Source: CAZJHX01 sp964545715
Lineage (GTDB): Bacteria > Myxococcota_A > UBA9042 > GCA-2863065
DNA length: 59,328 nucleotides
Reading direction: 5' to 3'
Assembly: GCA_964545715.1 (NCBI GenBank)
Contig: CAZJHX010000059.1
Coordinates: forward strand, 1-59,328
Shown here: in pieces, positions 17,753-26,223 of the stretch
How the letters are laid out: every line of letters starts with the position of its first letter
Position numbering within the stretch: the first letter of the stretch is position 1
Translations under genes and position numbers: made by a program
The notes under the pieces: generated by a model
Database searches by the model: none
What the model saw: only the letters and a program-made list of their open reading frames with translations
What the model was told of the DNA's origin: nothing

Positions 17753-18469
17753 TTACATAGTCCGGTTTTTCAGCTGGCCCAAAATCGGCATCTCGGCGAG
17801 GCGCTCATCGGTCAACAGCGCCCAGACGATGCCCTGCGGCGGGGCAGGGGGCGCGGCGATAGCGATGGCTCGCTGGGGCGTGACGACAAAGCTCACGGGC
17901 AGGTCGGTCGCGTCGGTGGGAAAGTCCCCGACCACCTGCACCTCGTGGACGGTAGTAGCCACCGGAACCGGCGCGTGGCCCAGCTCTGCCAGAATGGCGT
18001 ACTCCAGGTCGCCGTAGCCCTCGCCTTTGCCGCACCGCTTGCCCGTAACCGTCACGGCCACGGAGCCGGTCACGATGCCGTCCAGCGGCGGCAGCTCGTT
18101 CAGCGGCACCTGCTGCGCCCACTTTTTGCACTTCGACAAGCTGACGGCGGCCCGGTAATGCTCGGGTGGAATCACCGCTGGATCCAGCCTCATGAAGCCC
18201 CCGCGCAGCCGCGGCGACGGCATGTAGACGGTCACCCCACGCTGCAGCGCCAGCAGCCGCACCGGACGCTGCGGGGCATCCGGATTGACCTTGATCGCGC
18301 GGGCGCCGGCGAACGGCTCCAGCTGAAACAGCCTCTCCGCTGCGGCTTTGGCGCCACCAAAGTTGGGGATGCGGTGGTGCGGCGGAAACGGGAACGCCGC
18401 GATGCGCTCTTCAGCCATGCGATCCCAGGTCGCCTGGCGCGCGTCGTCTTTGGTCTTGAAGCTGGTCAT
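17753..18469 (-). CDS. 5-formyltetrahydrofolate cyclo-ligase family protein (MTHFSD-like)
   Basis: This 238-residue protein starts at MTSFKTKDDARQ (ATG at 18469); a much longer upstream frame is antisense to the radical SAM gene and was rejected. Family motifs include HRIPNFGGAKAAAE, AIKVNPDAPQRPVR, VYMPSPRLRGGF, DGIVTGSVAV and GKGEGYGDLEYA. This pattern is that of the MTHFS domain-containing (MTHFSD) branch, not classical MTHFS, so ATP-dependent cyclisation of 5-formyl-THF is possible but not assured. It is cytoplasmic. Its start codon lies only 15 bp from that of the divergent radical SAM gene. Confidence 0.85.
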   Translation of the reverse strand: MTSFKTKDDARQATWDRMAEERIAAFPFPPHHRIPNFGGAKAAAERLFQLEPFAGARAIKVNPDAPQRPVRLLALQRGVTVYMPSPRLRGGFMRLDPAVIPPEHYRAAVSLSKCKKWAQQVPLNELPPLDGIVTGSVAVTVTGKRCGKGEGYGDLEYAILAELGHAPVPVATTVHEVQVVGDFPTDATDLPVSFVVTPQRAIAIAAPPAPPQGIVWALLTDERLAEMPILGQLKNRTM

Positions 18470-18484
18470 CGGTACACTCCAACA

Positions 18485-19855
18485 ATGGCTCGCGCTCTGC
18501 TCATCATGCCTCGTCTGCCACAGCGGATGGGGGCGCCGTACCTCGGCCAGCAGTATATCGGCGCCAGCTTGTTGGCCGCGGGCCATGAGGTTCGCATGCT
18601 GGATCTCGCGGCGCCATACTTCAAGGGTGGTGACGCCGCGGCGGTCGCAGAGGCCCAGCGATTTGCGCCCGACCTCATCGGCATGACCCTGTTCACGTCC
18701 AGCGCCGCGCGTGGCTATCGGCTGGCGGCGCAGCTTCAAGGCATGTCGCGGCTGATGGTGGCGGGCGGGCCCCATCCGACGGTCTGTCCGGGTGAGCCGG
18801 TCCATCACGGCTTTGATGTCAGCGTGGCGGGCGAGGGCGAGCTGACAATCGCGCGCCTCGCGGCGTTTCTGGACGGATCGGGCGAGACGCTGGAGTCCAT
18901 GCCCGGCGTCACCACACGCGCGGGCAGCGGTCCGGCGTGGAGCACGCTGTCGGAGCTGGACGACCTGGCGTTTCCGCTGACTACCTACACGACCTACGAC
19001 ATGAGCTGGTATTCCGCGGTGGGCGACGCCGTGGTGCCGGGCGGGCTGATGACCAGTCGCGGCTGCCCGGCGCGCTGCACCTTCTGCGCAAACTACGTCA
19101 CCGGCCGCTCCTACCGCTGGCGCAGCCCCGCCAACGTCATCGCCGAGATGGTGGCCTTGCGGGAGAACCACGGTGTGAGCCACTTTCCGTTCTGGGACGA
19201 CGCCTTCACCGCGCTGCGCCCGCGCCTCAACAACCTGTGCGACGCGGTCCTGGCTGAGCCGGCCCTCGACGGCGCCACCTGGACGTGCATCACACCCGGC
19301 AACATGGTCAAGCCCTTCGACCTGCGGCGTATGCGCAAAGCCGGCTGCCTGGCCGTCAACTTCGGGCTGGAGAGCGGCGACTACAACATCTTGAAGGTCA
19401 TCCAGAAGGGCCAGCGCCCCGAGCACGTGAAGGCCGCGGTGCGCGCGGCGACGGACGAGGGGATGATCACCATCGTCAACTTTATGTTCGGCTTTCCCGA
19501 GGAGGGCGTCGATGAGCTGCAGCGCACGCTGGACCTGATGCACGAGCTGGCGCCGTACACGACCTACTTCAACAATCGCGGCGTCCTGGTCCCGTTTCCG
19601 GGCACAGCCATCTACGACAACACCCACGCCGACTACGACTTTGACGGGTGGTGGCTGGACGAGGCGCGCGTGCCCATCGAGCCCGACATGCACCAGATGA
19701 CCCCCGACGCCCTGGCGCGGGCGCTGGAGGTCGACCCGACGCTGGACGAGAACTTCTTCAACTACAGCGACGCCGTGCGCGACAAGATCGCCGAATGCGT
19801 GGCCTTCAAGGCCCAACACAACCAGCGCACGATGAAACGGCTGCAGGCTGCTTAG
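18485..19855 (+). CDS. B12-binding-domain radical SAM protein
   Basis: This 456-residue class B radical SAM protein has an N-terminal cobalamin-binding Rossmann domain (about residues 1-140: GQQYIGASLLAAGHEV, PDLIGMTLFT, AGGPHPTV). The radical SAM core carries the SRGCPARCTFC cluster motif (CX3CX2C, about residue 195), GLESGDYNILKVIQKG and a C-terminal region. Such enzymes perform methylations or other radical chemistry on unknown substrates. The ATG at 18485 was chosen since it precedes the standard ARALLIMPRLP start; a longer frame upstream lies antisense to the cyclo-ligase gene. One-carbon context from the neighbour is suggestive only. Confidence 0.85.
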   Translation: MARALLIMPRLPQRMGAPYLGQQYIGASLLAAGHEVRMLDLAAPYFKGGDAAAVAEAQRFAPDLIGMTLFTSSAARGYRLAAQLQGMSRLMVAGGPHPTVCPGEPVHHGFDVSVAGEGELTIARLAAFLDGSGETLESMPGVTTRAGSGPAWSTLSELDDLAFPLTTYTTYDMSWYSAVGDAVVPGGLMTSRGCPARCTFCANYVTGRSYRWRSPANVIAEMVALRENHGVSHFPFWDDAFTALRPRLNNLCDAVLAEPALDGATWTCITPGNMVKPFDLRRMRKAGCLAVNFGLESGDYNILKVIQKGQRPEHVKAAVRAATDEGMITIVNFMFGFPEEGVDELQRTLDLMHELAPYTTYFNNRGVLVPFPGTAIYDNTHADYDFDGWWLDEARVPIEPDMHQMTPDALARALEVDPTLDENFFNYSDAVRDKIAECVAFKAQHNQRTMKRLQAA

Positions 19856-19885
19856 TCCTCGCTGAGGGGGCCTGACGACGCCCGC

Positions 19886-22873
19886 TCACTCGGAGGGCGT
19901 GTCGGCCGAAGGACCTGAGCTGGCCAGCAGGCCAGGCTTGCCGGCGAGCCATCGTCTCAGCTCGGTCTCGATCAGGGTCACGTGCTCCTCCTCTTCGGCT
20001 TGAAGCTCGCGATAGAGCGTCCAGGCAGGTGTGCCCTCCACAAGGCTGCTGCAGCGCTCCTGGAACCAGTCGCGCGCGCGCGTCTCCAGTTGGATCGCCA
20101 ATCGCAGCAGCGCCTCGGGATCGCCGGTGGCCGCTTCAGCGGGGCCATTGGCATACAGCGCCACGGCCTCGAGGCGTGGCGGGTCGACGGTCGGCGGATC
20201 GAGGTGGTACCGGCGCGCCAGCGTGTCGGTGTGTTCACGCTCCATGGCGGCAAGCTGCTGGAAGAGCTCCTTGACCTGGGGGTCGGTCGTCTCTTGAGCG
20301 CCATGCCGGTAGAAGGACTCGCCACCCAGCTCGATGGCGAAGGCCTGCCGAACCGCCTCGACCGCGGCCGCGTCCTCCGGCGCCGCGGGCGCGCTGTCGT
20401 CCAGCACCAGTGACGCGCTTCCACAGGCGGGGCAGAGGCCGAACGGGAAGGCGAATCCCTCGGAGCGCTTGCCGCAGCCCTGGCAGCTCCAAGACAGCGG
20501 GGCGCCGGCGCAGCACAGGTAATCCCCCTGATCGTCGAGCGCCCGGCCACATCGGGCGCACCCGTCCGAGCGCGCCGGCTCCGCGTCACCCGCCTCCCGC
20601 GGAGGCCAGACGCGGTCTTCCAGGTACCGATCGATCGCGGCGGCCGCGCGCCGTCCCGCCCCCATCGCCAGAATCACGGTCGCGCCTCCGGTCACGATGT
20701 CGCCGCCGGCGAACACGCCGCGCATGCTGGTCGCCTGGGTCTCTTCGCTGGCTGTGATGTAGCCGCCCCGGTGCGTCTCCAGCGCCGGTGTGGTCTGGGC
20801 GATGATCGGGTTGGCGCGTGTGCCCAGCGCGTAGATCACCGTGTCGCACTCGATCTCCTGGATCTCGCCTTCGAGCGGGACGGGGCGCCGTCGCCCGCTG
20901 TCGTCCTCGGGGCCCAGCGTCATGGCCTGACATCGCATGCCGCTCACGTTGCCCGCGTCATCGGTGTGAATCGCCAACGGGCTGCGCAGCCAGTGGAACT
21001 GGACGCCCTCTTCGATGGCGTGGCGCAGCTCTTCAATGCGCGCAGGCGCCTCTTCCTGCGTTCGGCGGTACGTGCAGTGTACGTCGGCAGCGCCCAGACG
21101 GCGCGCCACTCGCAGGCAGTCCATCGCCGTGTTGCCGGCGCCGATCACCACGACCTTGTCGCCGATCGAGACCGGCGTGTCCTCGTATGGGAAGCGATCG
21201 CCGCCCATGAGGTTGACTCGGGTAAGAAACTCGTTGGCGCTGTACACCCGCCCGGCGTTTTCGCCCTCGATGCCGAGGAACCACGGGTAGCCGGCGCCGG
21301 TGGCGATGAAGACCGCGTCAAAGCCCATCCCGTCCAACAGTTGAGGCACCGTGAAGGTCTTGCCGACGACCTTGTTCGTCTCAATGGTGACGCCGAGATC
21401 CAGCAGATGCTGGATCTCTCGTGCGATGATCCTGCGCGGCAGCCTGAACGCCGGGATGCCGTAGCTGAGCACCCCACCGGCGACATGCAGCGCCTCGTAG
21501 ATCGTGACGCTGTTCCCGCGCCGGGCCAGGTCCGCGGCGCAGGCCAGGCCCCCTGGTCCCGAGCCCACGATAGCGACCCGCCCGCCGTTTACAGCGGCGT
21601 CGACCCCGTTGGGGCTGGCGCGGCCGTGGTCCCCGACAAAGCGCTCCAGTCGTCCAATCGCGACCGGCTCGATCTTGCGGCCGATGATGCACTGGGCCTC
21701 GCATTGCCGCTCTTGCGGGCACACCCGCCCGCAGATGGACGGGAAGGCGTTGCTCTCACGGATTACGTCCAGCGCCGTGTCCACGTCTCGAAGCAGCACG
21801 TGGCGGATGAAGCGCGGGATGTCGATCGACACCGGGCAGCCCGCGATGCACGTGGGCTTCTTGCACTGGATGCAACGCTCCGCCTCGGCGATGGCGTCCG
21901 AGATCGAGTAGCCCAGGTTGACCTCTTCGAAGTTGGTCGACCGCTCGTCTGCCGGGCGCTCGGGCATCGGCGTTGCCGTCGGCTGCAGGGCCTTGATCTT
22001 CTTGTAGTTGCGCTTGCCGTCCTCGATCAGCGTGCGCTCCAGGTTGCACACGTGCTCGTAGGCGCCGTTGGCCGTGTTCTCCTGGGAGCGGAACCGCGCC
22101 TGGCGGGCCATCAGCTCATCGAACGACACCTGGTGGGCGTCGAACTCGGGGCCGTCGACGCAGGCGAAGCGCACCTCGCCGCCGACCGTCACCCGACACG
22201 ACCCGCACATGCCCGTACCGTCGACCATGATCGCGTTCAGGCTGACAACGGTGGGCACGTCGTACGGGCGGCTGACCTCGGCGCACGCCCGCATCATCGG
22301 CAGCGGCCCCACGGCCACGATCCGGTCGACACCCCCGGCGCGCAGCACCTCATCCAGCGCTGCGGTGACGAAGCCGGCGCGGCCGTAGCTGCCGTCGTCC
22401 GTGCACACGATCAGGTCGTCGCTATACGGTCCGAACTCGTCCTCCCAGAACACGAGCCCCTCGCGGCGAAAGCCCGCGATCGCCGTCGTCCGGTTTCCCG
22501 CCTGCGAGAACGCTCGCAGCTGCGGAAAGATGGGCGCGACCCCCAGGCCACCGCCGACGACCACCACGTGGCCCCAGTCTTCGACCTCGCTCTCCAGCCC
22601 GAGCGGCCCGGCAAAGTCGAGGAACGTGTCCCCGGCGGCGTAATCCCGCATCATCTCGCGGGTCGTGCGGCCGACCGCCTGCACGACGAGCGTGATCGTG
22701 CCGGCGTCCCGATCGAAGTCCGCGATGGTCAGCGGTATCCGTTCGCCGCCCTCGCGCAGGCGCAGCATGACGAACTGCCCGGGTTTGGCGGCGCCGGCCA
22801 CGTCGGGTGCCGCCACGTCCCACAGGAACGTGGATTCAGAGAACTGCTCGCGTCGCACGATCTGATAGCTCAC
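19886..22873 (-). CDS. NfnA-NfnB-like NADPH/ferredoxin flavoenzyme fused to zinc ribbon and diiron ferritin-like domain
   Basis: This is a 995-residue fusion. Residues 1-285 form a FAD/NAD(P) reductase (NfnA/SudB, PyrK type) with a [2Fe-2S] motif MCGSC...C (C223, C226, C238). Residues 290-760 are GltD/NfnB-like, with Cys clusters C334-C346 and C381-C395, FAD loop GSGPGG (437-442) and NADPH loop GAGNTAMD (578-585). Residues 770-820 hold four Cys pairs of zinc ribbon or rubredoxin type. Residues 835-970 are a rubrerythrin-like four-helix bundle with two ExxH motifs (E878-H881, E961-H964) and helix Glu848/852 and Glu930. The GTG at 22873 was chosen (AAGGA 8 bp upstream). The first two parts suit NADPH-ferredoxin electron bifurcation or transhydrogenation; the tail suggests peroxide or oxygen reduction. 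It is last in the rnf direction. Confidence 0.85.
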   Translation of the reverse strand: MSYQIVRREQFSESTFLWDVAAPDVAGAAKPGQFVMLRLREGGERIPLTIADFDRDAGTITLVVQAVGRTTREMMRDYAAGDTFLDFAGPLGLESEVEDWGHVVVVGGGLGVAPIFPQLRAFSQAGNRTTAIAGFRREGLVFWEDEFGPYSDDLIVCTDDGSYGRAGFVTAALDEVLRAGGVDRIVAVGPLPMMRACAEVSRPYDVPTVVSLNAIMVDGTGMCGSCRVTVGGEVRFACVDGPEFDAHQVSFDELMARQARFRSQENTANGAYEHVCNLERTLIEDGKRNYKKIKALQPTATPMPERPADERSTNFEEVNLGYSISDAIAEAERCIQCKKPTCIAGCPVSIDIPRFIRHVLLRDVDTALDVIRESNAFPSICGRVCPQERQCEAQCIIGRKIEPVAIGRLERFVGDHGRASPNGVDAAVNGGRVAIVGSGPGGLACAADLARRGNSVTIYEALHVAGGVLSYGIPAFRLPRRIIAREIQHLLDLGVTIETNKVVGKTFTVPQLLDGMGFDAVFIATGAGYPWFLGIEGENAGRVYSANEFLTRVNLMGGDRFPYEDTPVSIGDKVVVIGAGNTAMDCLRVARRLGAADVHCTYRRTQEEAPARIEELRHAIEEGVQFHWLRSPLAIHTDDAGNVSGMRCQAMTLGPEDDSGRRRPVPLEGEIQEIECDTVIYALGTRANPIIAQTTPALETHRGGYITASEETQATSMRGVFAGGDIVTGGATVILAMGAGRRAAAAIDRYLEDRVWPPREAGDAEPARSDGCARCGRALDDQGDYLCCAGAPLSWSCQGCGKRSEGFAFPFGLCPACGSASLVLDDSAPAAPEDAAAVEAVRQAFAIELGGESFYRHGAQETTDPQVKELFQQLAAMEREHTDTLARRYHLDPPTVDPPRLEAVALYANGPAEAATGDPEALLRLAIQLETRARDWFQERCSSLVEGTPAWTLYRELQAEEEEHVTLIETELRRWLAGKPGLLASSGPSADTPSE

Positions 22874-23053
22874 TGTTGCATCCTTGTGTTGGGTGGGCAT
22901 CTGAGAAAAAACGAACGCCGTACAATTGCACAACTGCTTCCGCAGGCGTTCAGACCGAGGTCAGCGCTTGGGCCAACTCGAAAGTGCAGAGCCTGATCGC
23001 GCAGGCCCAGTAGTCGTCCCCATGCCAGCCTACCCTGGCGGGTTACGTCCAGC

Positions 23054-23230
23054 TCACAACCCATTGCTGTCACCGTCCAGGCGGCGGGTGCACAGGCAGC
23101 CCTTTCCGCAGCCTCCGACCTGGCGGCTGTTCGGGCAGCCGAAGGTGCGGCGCCACAGCAGGTCGATGGTGGCCATGACGATCAGCAGGCCGGTGACCAG
23201 CAGGACGGCTTTGATAATTGTCCAGAGCAT
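23054..23230 (-). CDS. 58-residue Cys-rich single-span membrane protein in the rnf operon
   Basis: The ATG at 23230 lies 7 bp after the rnfA stop. The peptide has an N-terminal membrane helix (IIKAVLLVTGLLIVMATIDL) and then a short Cys-rich cytoplasmic or periplasmic tail with FGCPN, GGCGKGCLC and TRRLDG. I do not recognise a family. It resembles the general layout of FeoB-associated Cys-rich membrane proteins, but the link is only structural. The four Cys could hold a metal or Fe-S cluster and serve Rnf assembly. It is missed by length cut-offs. Confidence 0.6.
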   Translation of the reverse strand: MLWTIIKAVLLVTGLLIVMATIDLLWRRTFGCPNSRQVGGCGKGCLCTRRLDGDSNGL

Positions 23231-23237
23231 TGTGTCT

Positions 23238-23819
23238 TCAGCCTCCCAGGCCCGCGAAGCCCATGAAGGACACCGACAGTATGCCGGCCACGGCCAGGGT
23301 GATGGCGGCGCCCTTGGCGATGGCGGGTTGGGTGTGCAGGTCCAGGCGCTCGCGGATGCCGGCGAGCAGGATCAGGGCCAGGGTGAAGCCGACACCGGCG
23401 CCCAGGGCATAGGCCACGCAGTGGGCGAAGTCGTAGCCCTTCTGGGTCTGGAAGAGGGCCAGGCCCAGGATGGCGCAGTTGGTGGTGATGAGCGGCAGGA
23501 AGATGCCCAGGGCGCGGAAGAGGGTCGGGCTGACCTTCTTGATGAACATCTCCACCAGCTGGACCGTAGAGGCGATGACAGCGATGAAGCTGAGCAGCTG
23601 CAGGTAGGGCGCGTCGATGGCGATGAGCAGCTTGTTGATGCCGAAGGCGGCGGTGGACGCCACGAGCATCACGAAGATGACGGCGCCTCCCATGCGCGTG
23701 GCGGTCTCCATCTTGGCGCTGACGCCCAGGAAGGGGCAGATCCCCAGAAAGTAGGCCAGCACGAAGTTGTTGATGAGGCAGGCGTTGATGAAGGTGAGTG
23801 ACAGGGCTTCTTCGTTCAC
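23238..23819 (-). CDS. rnfA: Rnf complex membrane subunit A
   Basis: This 193-residue polytopic protein has the length of E. coli RsxA and the conserved segments NNFVLAYFLGICPFLGVS and LITTNCAILGLALF. These two Cys belong to the intramembrane Fe-S site shared by RnfA and RnfE. The start is GTG at 23819, overlapping the rnfE stop by 4 nt (GTGA). The Rnf complex couples ferredoxin oxidation to NAD+ reduction with Na+ or H+ translocation, or runs in reverse. Last rnf gene of the cluster. Confidence 0.96.
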   Translation of the reverse strand: MNEEALSLTFINACLINNFVLAYFLGICPFLGVSAKMETATRMGGAVIFVMLVASTAAFGINKLLIAIDAPYLQLLSFIAVIASTVQLVEMFIKKVSPTLFRALGIFLPLITTNCAILGLALFQTQKGYDFAHCVAYALGAGVGFTLALILLAGIRERLDLHTQPAIAKGAAITLAVAGILSVSFMGFAGLGG

Positions 23820-24472
23820 GCCGTCACCTCCTGCGCTGCTGCCGCTCTGCGGGCCTTGGCGTCTTCGCGCCAGTTGAACAGGGCGAGCCAACCCGCCAGG
23901 GTGAAGAAGCCGCCGCTGGGCAGGATCATGATGACCCAGGGCTGGAACGCCTCATGAAATAGCGAGACGCCGAAGAGCGAGCCGCTTCCGAGCAGCTCTC
24001 GGACGCCGCCCAGGCAGAGCAGCGCGATGGTGAAGCCCACGCCCATGCCCAGGGCATCGAGGACCGAGCGGCCGAGCGTGTTCTTGGAGGCGAAGGCCTC
24101 CGCGCGGCCCAGAATCAGGCAGTTGACCACGATGAGCGCGATGAAGGCGCCCAGCGCCTTGTGCAGCGGCAGGCTGATGGCGGCGATGGTGTAGTCCACC
24201 ACGGTGACGAAGGTGGCGATGATGAGAATGTAGGTGACGATGCGCACCTGCTTGGGGATGAAGTTGCGCAGTGCCGACACCACCGTGTTGGACCCCAACA
24301 AAACGGCCATGGTGGCCAGGCCCATGGCCAGGCCGTTGACGGCGGTGTTGGTCACCGCCAGGACCGGGCACATGCCCAGCAGCTGCACGAAGACCGGGTT
24401 GTCGCGCCACAAGCCCTTGATGAACTCGTCGGTGGACGGCGTGTGGTCCTCGACGTGTGGGATGACGCTCAC
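23816..24472 (-). CDS. rnfE: Rnf complex membrane subunit E
   Basis: This 218-residue membrane protein is homologous to RnfA and carries LLGMCPVLAVTNTAVNG and LIVVNCLILGRAEAFASKN, typical of RnfE/RsxE. The GTG start at 24472 overlaps the stop of the rnfDG fusion by 4 nt. With RnfA it makes the inverted-topology pair thought to pass electrons across the membrane. The C-terminal tail (WREDAKARRAAAAQEVTA) is charged and cytoplasmic. Confidence 0.95.
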   Translation of the reverse strand: MSVIPHVEDHTPSTDEFIKGLWRDNPVFVQLLGMCPVLAVTNTAVNGLAMGLATMAVLLGSNTVVSALRNFIPKQVRIVTYILIIATFVTVVDYTIAAISLPLHKALGAFIALIVVNCLILGRAEAFASKNTLGRSVLDALGMGVGFTIALLCLGGVRELLGSGSLFGVSLFHEAFQPWVIMILPSGGFFTLAGWLALFNWREDAKARRAAAAQEVTA

Positions 24473-26223
24473 GGCGTGCCCTCCTGGAAGCTCGGCGCGG
24501 CCTTCTTCACCACCGGAACCCACTTCTGAGCGGCGCGCCCGATCATGGCGCCGATCGCCTTGGTAGTGATGGTGGCGCCCGAGATCGTGTCGATCTGCCA
24601 CGGGTTGGTCTTCTCACCGGGCTTGACCACCTCGATGGGGTGGGCCAGCGCGCTGCCGTCCGGTGTCAGGCTGACGTCCAGCGCCTTGAAGTTGGCCTGA
24701 TATCCGGCATCGGTTTCGGCGCGGTCACCGATCCCCGGGGTCTCGCGGCTTTGCAGGACCTCCAAACCCACGATGGCATCTTTGTTGGGCGCATACCCAA
24801 CCAGCACGAAAACCGTGTCCTGGTAGCCCATCCCACTCGCCTCCAACGCGACGCCGACCAGCGTCCCAGCGTCGTCGAAGCCCGCGTGCACGGCGCCGTC
24901 CGCCAGGTCGATCGTGCGGCTTGTCACCGCGCCGGGGAGCACCCGGAAGACCGCGGCCTGCAGGGCCTCGGCGCGGTTCTTATCGATGATCGGCTTCGTG
25001 TACAAGAAGACGCTGACGATGAGCAGGCCGCACAGCAACCCGACGCCGACCAGGGCGCGGTACATGGGAAACGCCGGCGGGATCTCAGGGACGTCGGGCA
25101 CCTCGGCGGCGGGCGTCTCCGGCGTATCGCTGACGGCGTCTGAAGGCGCAGCCGCGTCATCCGCCGGGGGGCTGGGCGCGGGCGTCGCCGCGGGCGGTAG
25201 TGGTGTCTTGCGGCCGGCCGCGCCGAAGACCTTCGGTTGAACCAGGCTGTCGATGTGGGGCGCGGCGGCGTTGCCGAGCAGAATCGCGTACATCACACCC
25301 TCGGGCATGCCGCCCCAGTAGCGGATGGCGATGGTCAGCGTCGCGATCAGCGCGCCGTAGATCACGCAGCCCGTGTTGGTCATGGGCGAGCCCACGCCGT
25401 CAGTGGCCATGAAGACCGCGCCGAGCATCATCCCGCCCGAAAGCAGCACGAACTGCGGGGTCGGGTACTTCGACGGATCGACCAGGTAGAAGATCGTGGC
25501 CAGGGCGGCGGCGGTGCCGAAGATGCTGGCCGGAATCCGCCAGTTCATCATGTTGCGGGCGATGAGGTAGGCGCCGCCGATCAGGATGAGCACCGCGGAC
25601 GTCTCGCCGGCTGAGCCGGGCGTCATGCCCAGCAGCAGGTCTGAGACCTCGGTGGCCTGGCCGTCGAACTTCCAGGCCGACAGAGGCGTCGCCGAGGAGA
25701 TGGCATCCACGTCGGGCGGGCGGGACAGCGGTATGGTGAAAGTGGACTCGGCCAGGGTGGTGTAGCGCCCCTCGGCGAACGACGCGTACCAGGACGTCAT
25801 GGGGATGGGGAACGCCGCCTGCAGGATCGCGCGGCCAACCAGCGCCGGGTTGAAGGCGTTGGCCCCCAGCCCGCCGAAGAACCACTTGCCGAAGGCGATG
25901 CAGATGAAGCCGCCGACGCACACGATCCAAAGCGGGAGCGCCGGGGGGAGCACCAAGCCGTAGAGCAGCCCGGTGACCACCGCTGAGCCGTCCCCGACCG
26001 TGCTGCCGCCCTCTCTCTTGCGCGTCAGCCAGTGCTCGGTCAGCACACACGAGCCAACCGCCCCGAGCAGCGTGATCAGCCCCGTCAGGCCGAAGGAGAT
26101 CACCGCGAAGATCGTCACCGGAACCAGGGCCAGCGAGACGGCCCACATGATCTGCTCGACGCTGGTGCCGCCCGCGACGTGCGGCGACGAGCGGATCTCC
26201 AGCGTCTTGCCGGGGCCGGGCAT
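24469..26223 (-). CDS. RnfD-RnfG fusion protein
   Basis: This is one 584-residue polypeptide. Residues ~10-345 are RnfD (polytopic, GGLGANAFNPALVGRA) with a covalent-FMN motif SSAT (Thr179). A Pro/Ala-rich linker (about 345-390) follows, then RnfG: one transmembrane helix (ALVGVGLLCGLLIVSVFLY) and a flavin domain with DTISGAT (Thr551). RnfD and RnfG are normally separate genes; here there is no stop between them. Start ATG at 26223 shares a base with the rnfC stop (TGATG). An ApbE flavin transferase would be needed for both FMN sites, and none is in the window. Confidence 0.92.
   Translation of the reverse strand: MPGPGKTLEIRSSPHVAGGTSVEQIMWAVSLALVPVTIFAVISFGLTGLITLLGAVGSCVLTEHWLTRKREGGSTVGDGSAVVTGLLYGLVLPPALPLWIVCVGGFICIAFGKWFFGGLGANAFNPALVGRAILQAAFPIPMTSWYASFAEGRYTTLAESTFTIPLSRPPDVDAISSATPLSAWKFDGQATEVSDLLLGMTPGSAGETSAVLILIGGAYLIARNMMNWRIPASIFGTAAALATIFYLVDPSKYPTPQFVLLSGGMMLGAVFMATDGVGSPMTNTGCVIYGALIATLTIAIRYWGGMPEGVMYAILLGNAAAPHIDSLVQPKVFGAAGRKTPLPPAATPAPSPPADDAAAPSDAVSDTPETPAAEVPDVPEIPPAFPMYRALVGVGLLCGLLIVSVFLYTKPIIDKNRAEALQAAVFRVLPGAVTSRTIDLADGAVHAGFDDAGTLVGVALEASGMGYQDTVFVLVGYAPNKDAIVGLEVLQSRETPGIGDRAETDAGYQANFKALDVSLTPDGSALAHPIEVVKPGEKTNPWQIDTISGATITTKAIGAMIGRAAQKWVPVVKKAAPSFQEGTP

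Noticed and set aside
17698..17760. 20-codon AT-rich mini frame with GGAGA upstream
   Set aside because: Too short and no homology or context; the AT-rich stretch may just be a promoter or spacer.
20771..22996. Long plus-strand frame opposite the Nfn-like fusion
   Set aside because: Antisense shadow; the opposite strand has clear Fe-S, FAD and NADPH motifs.
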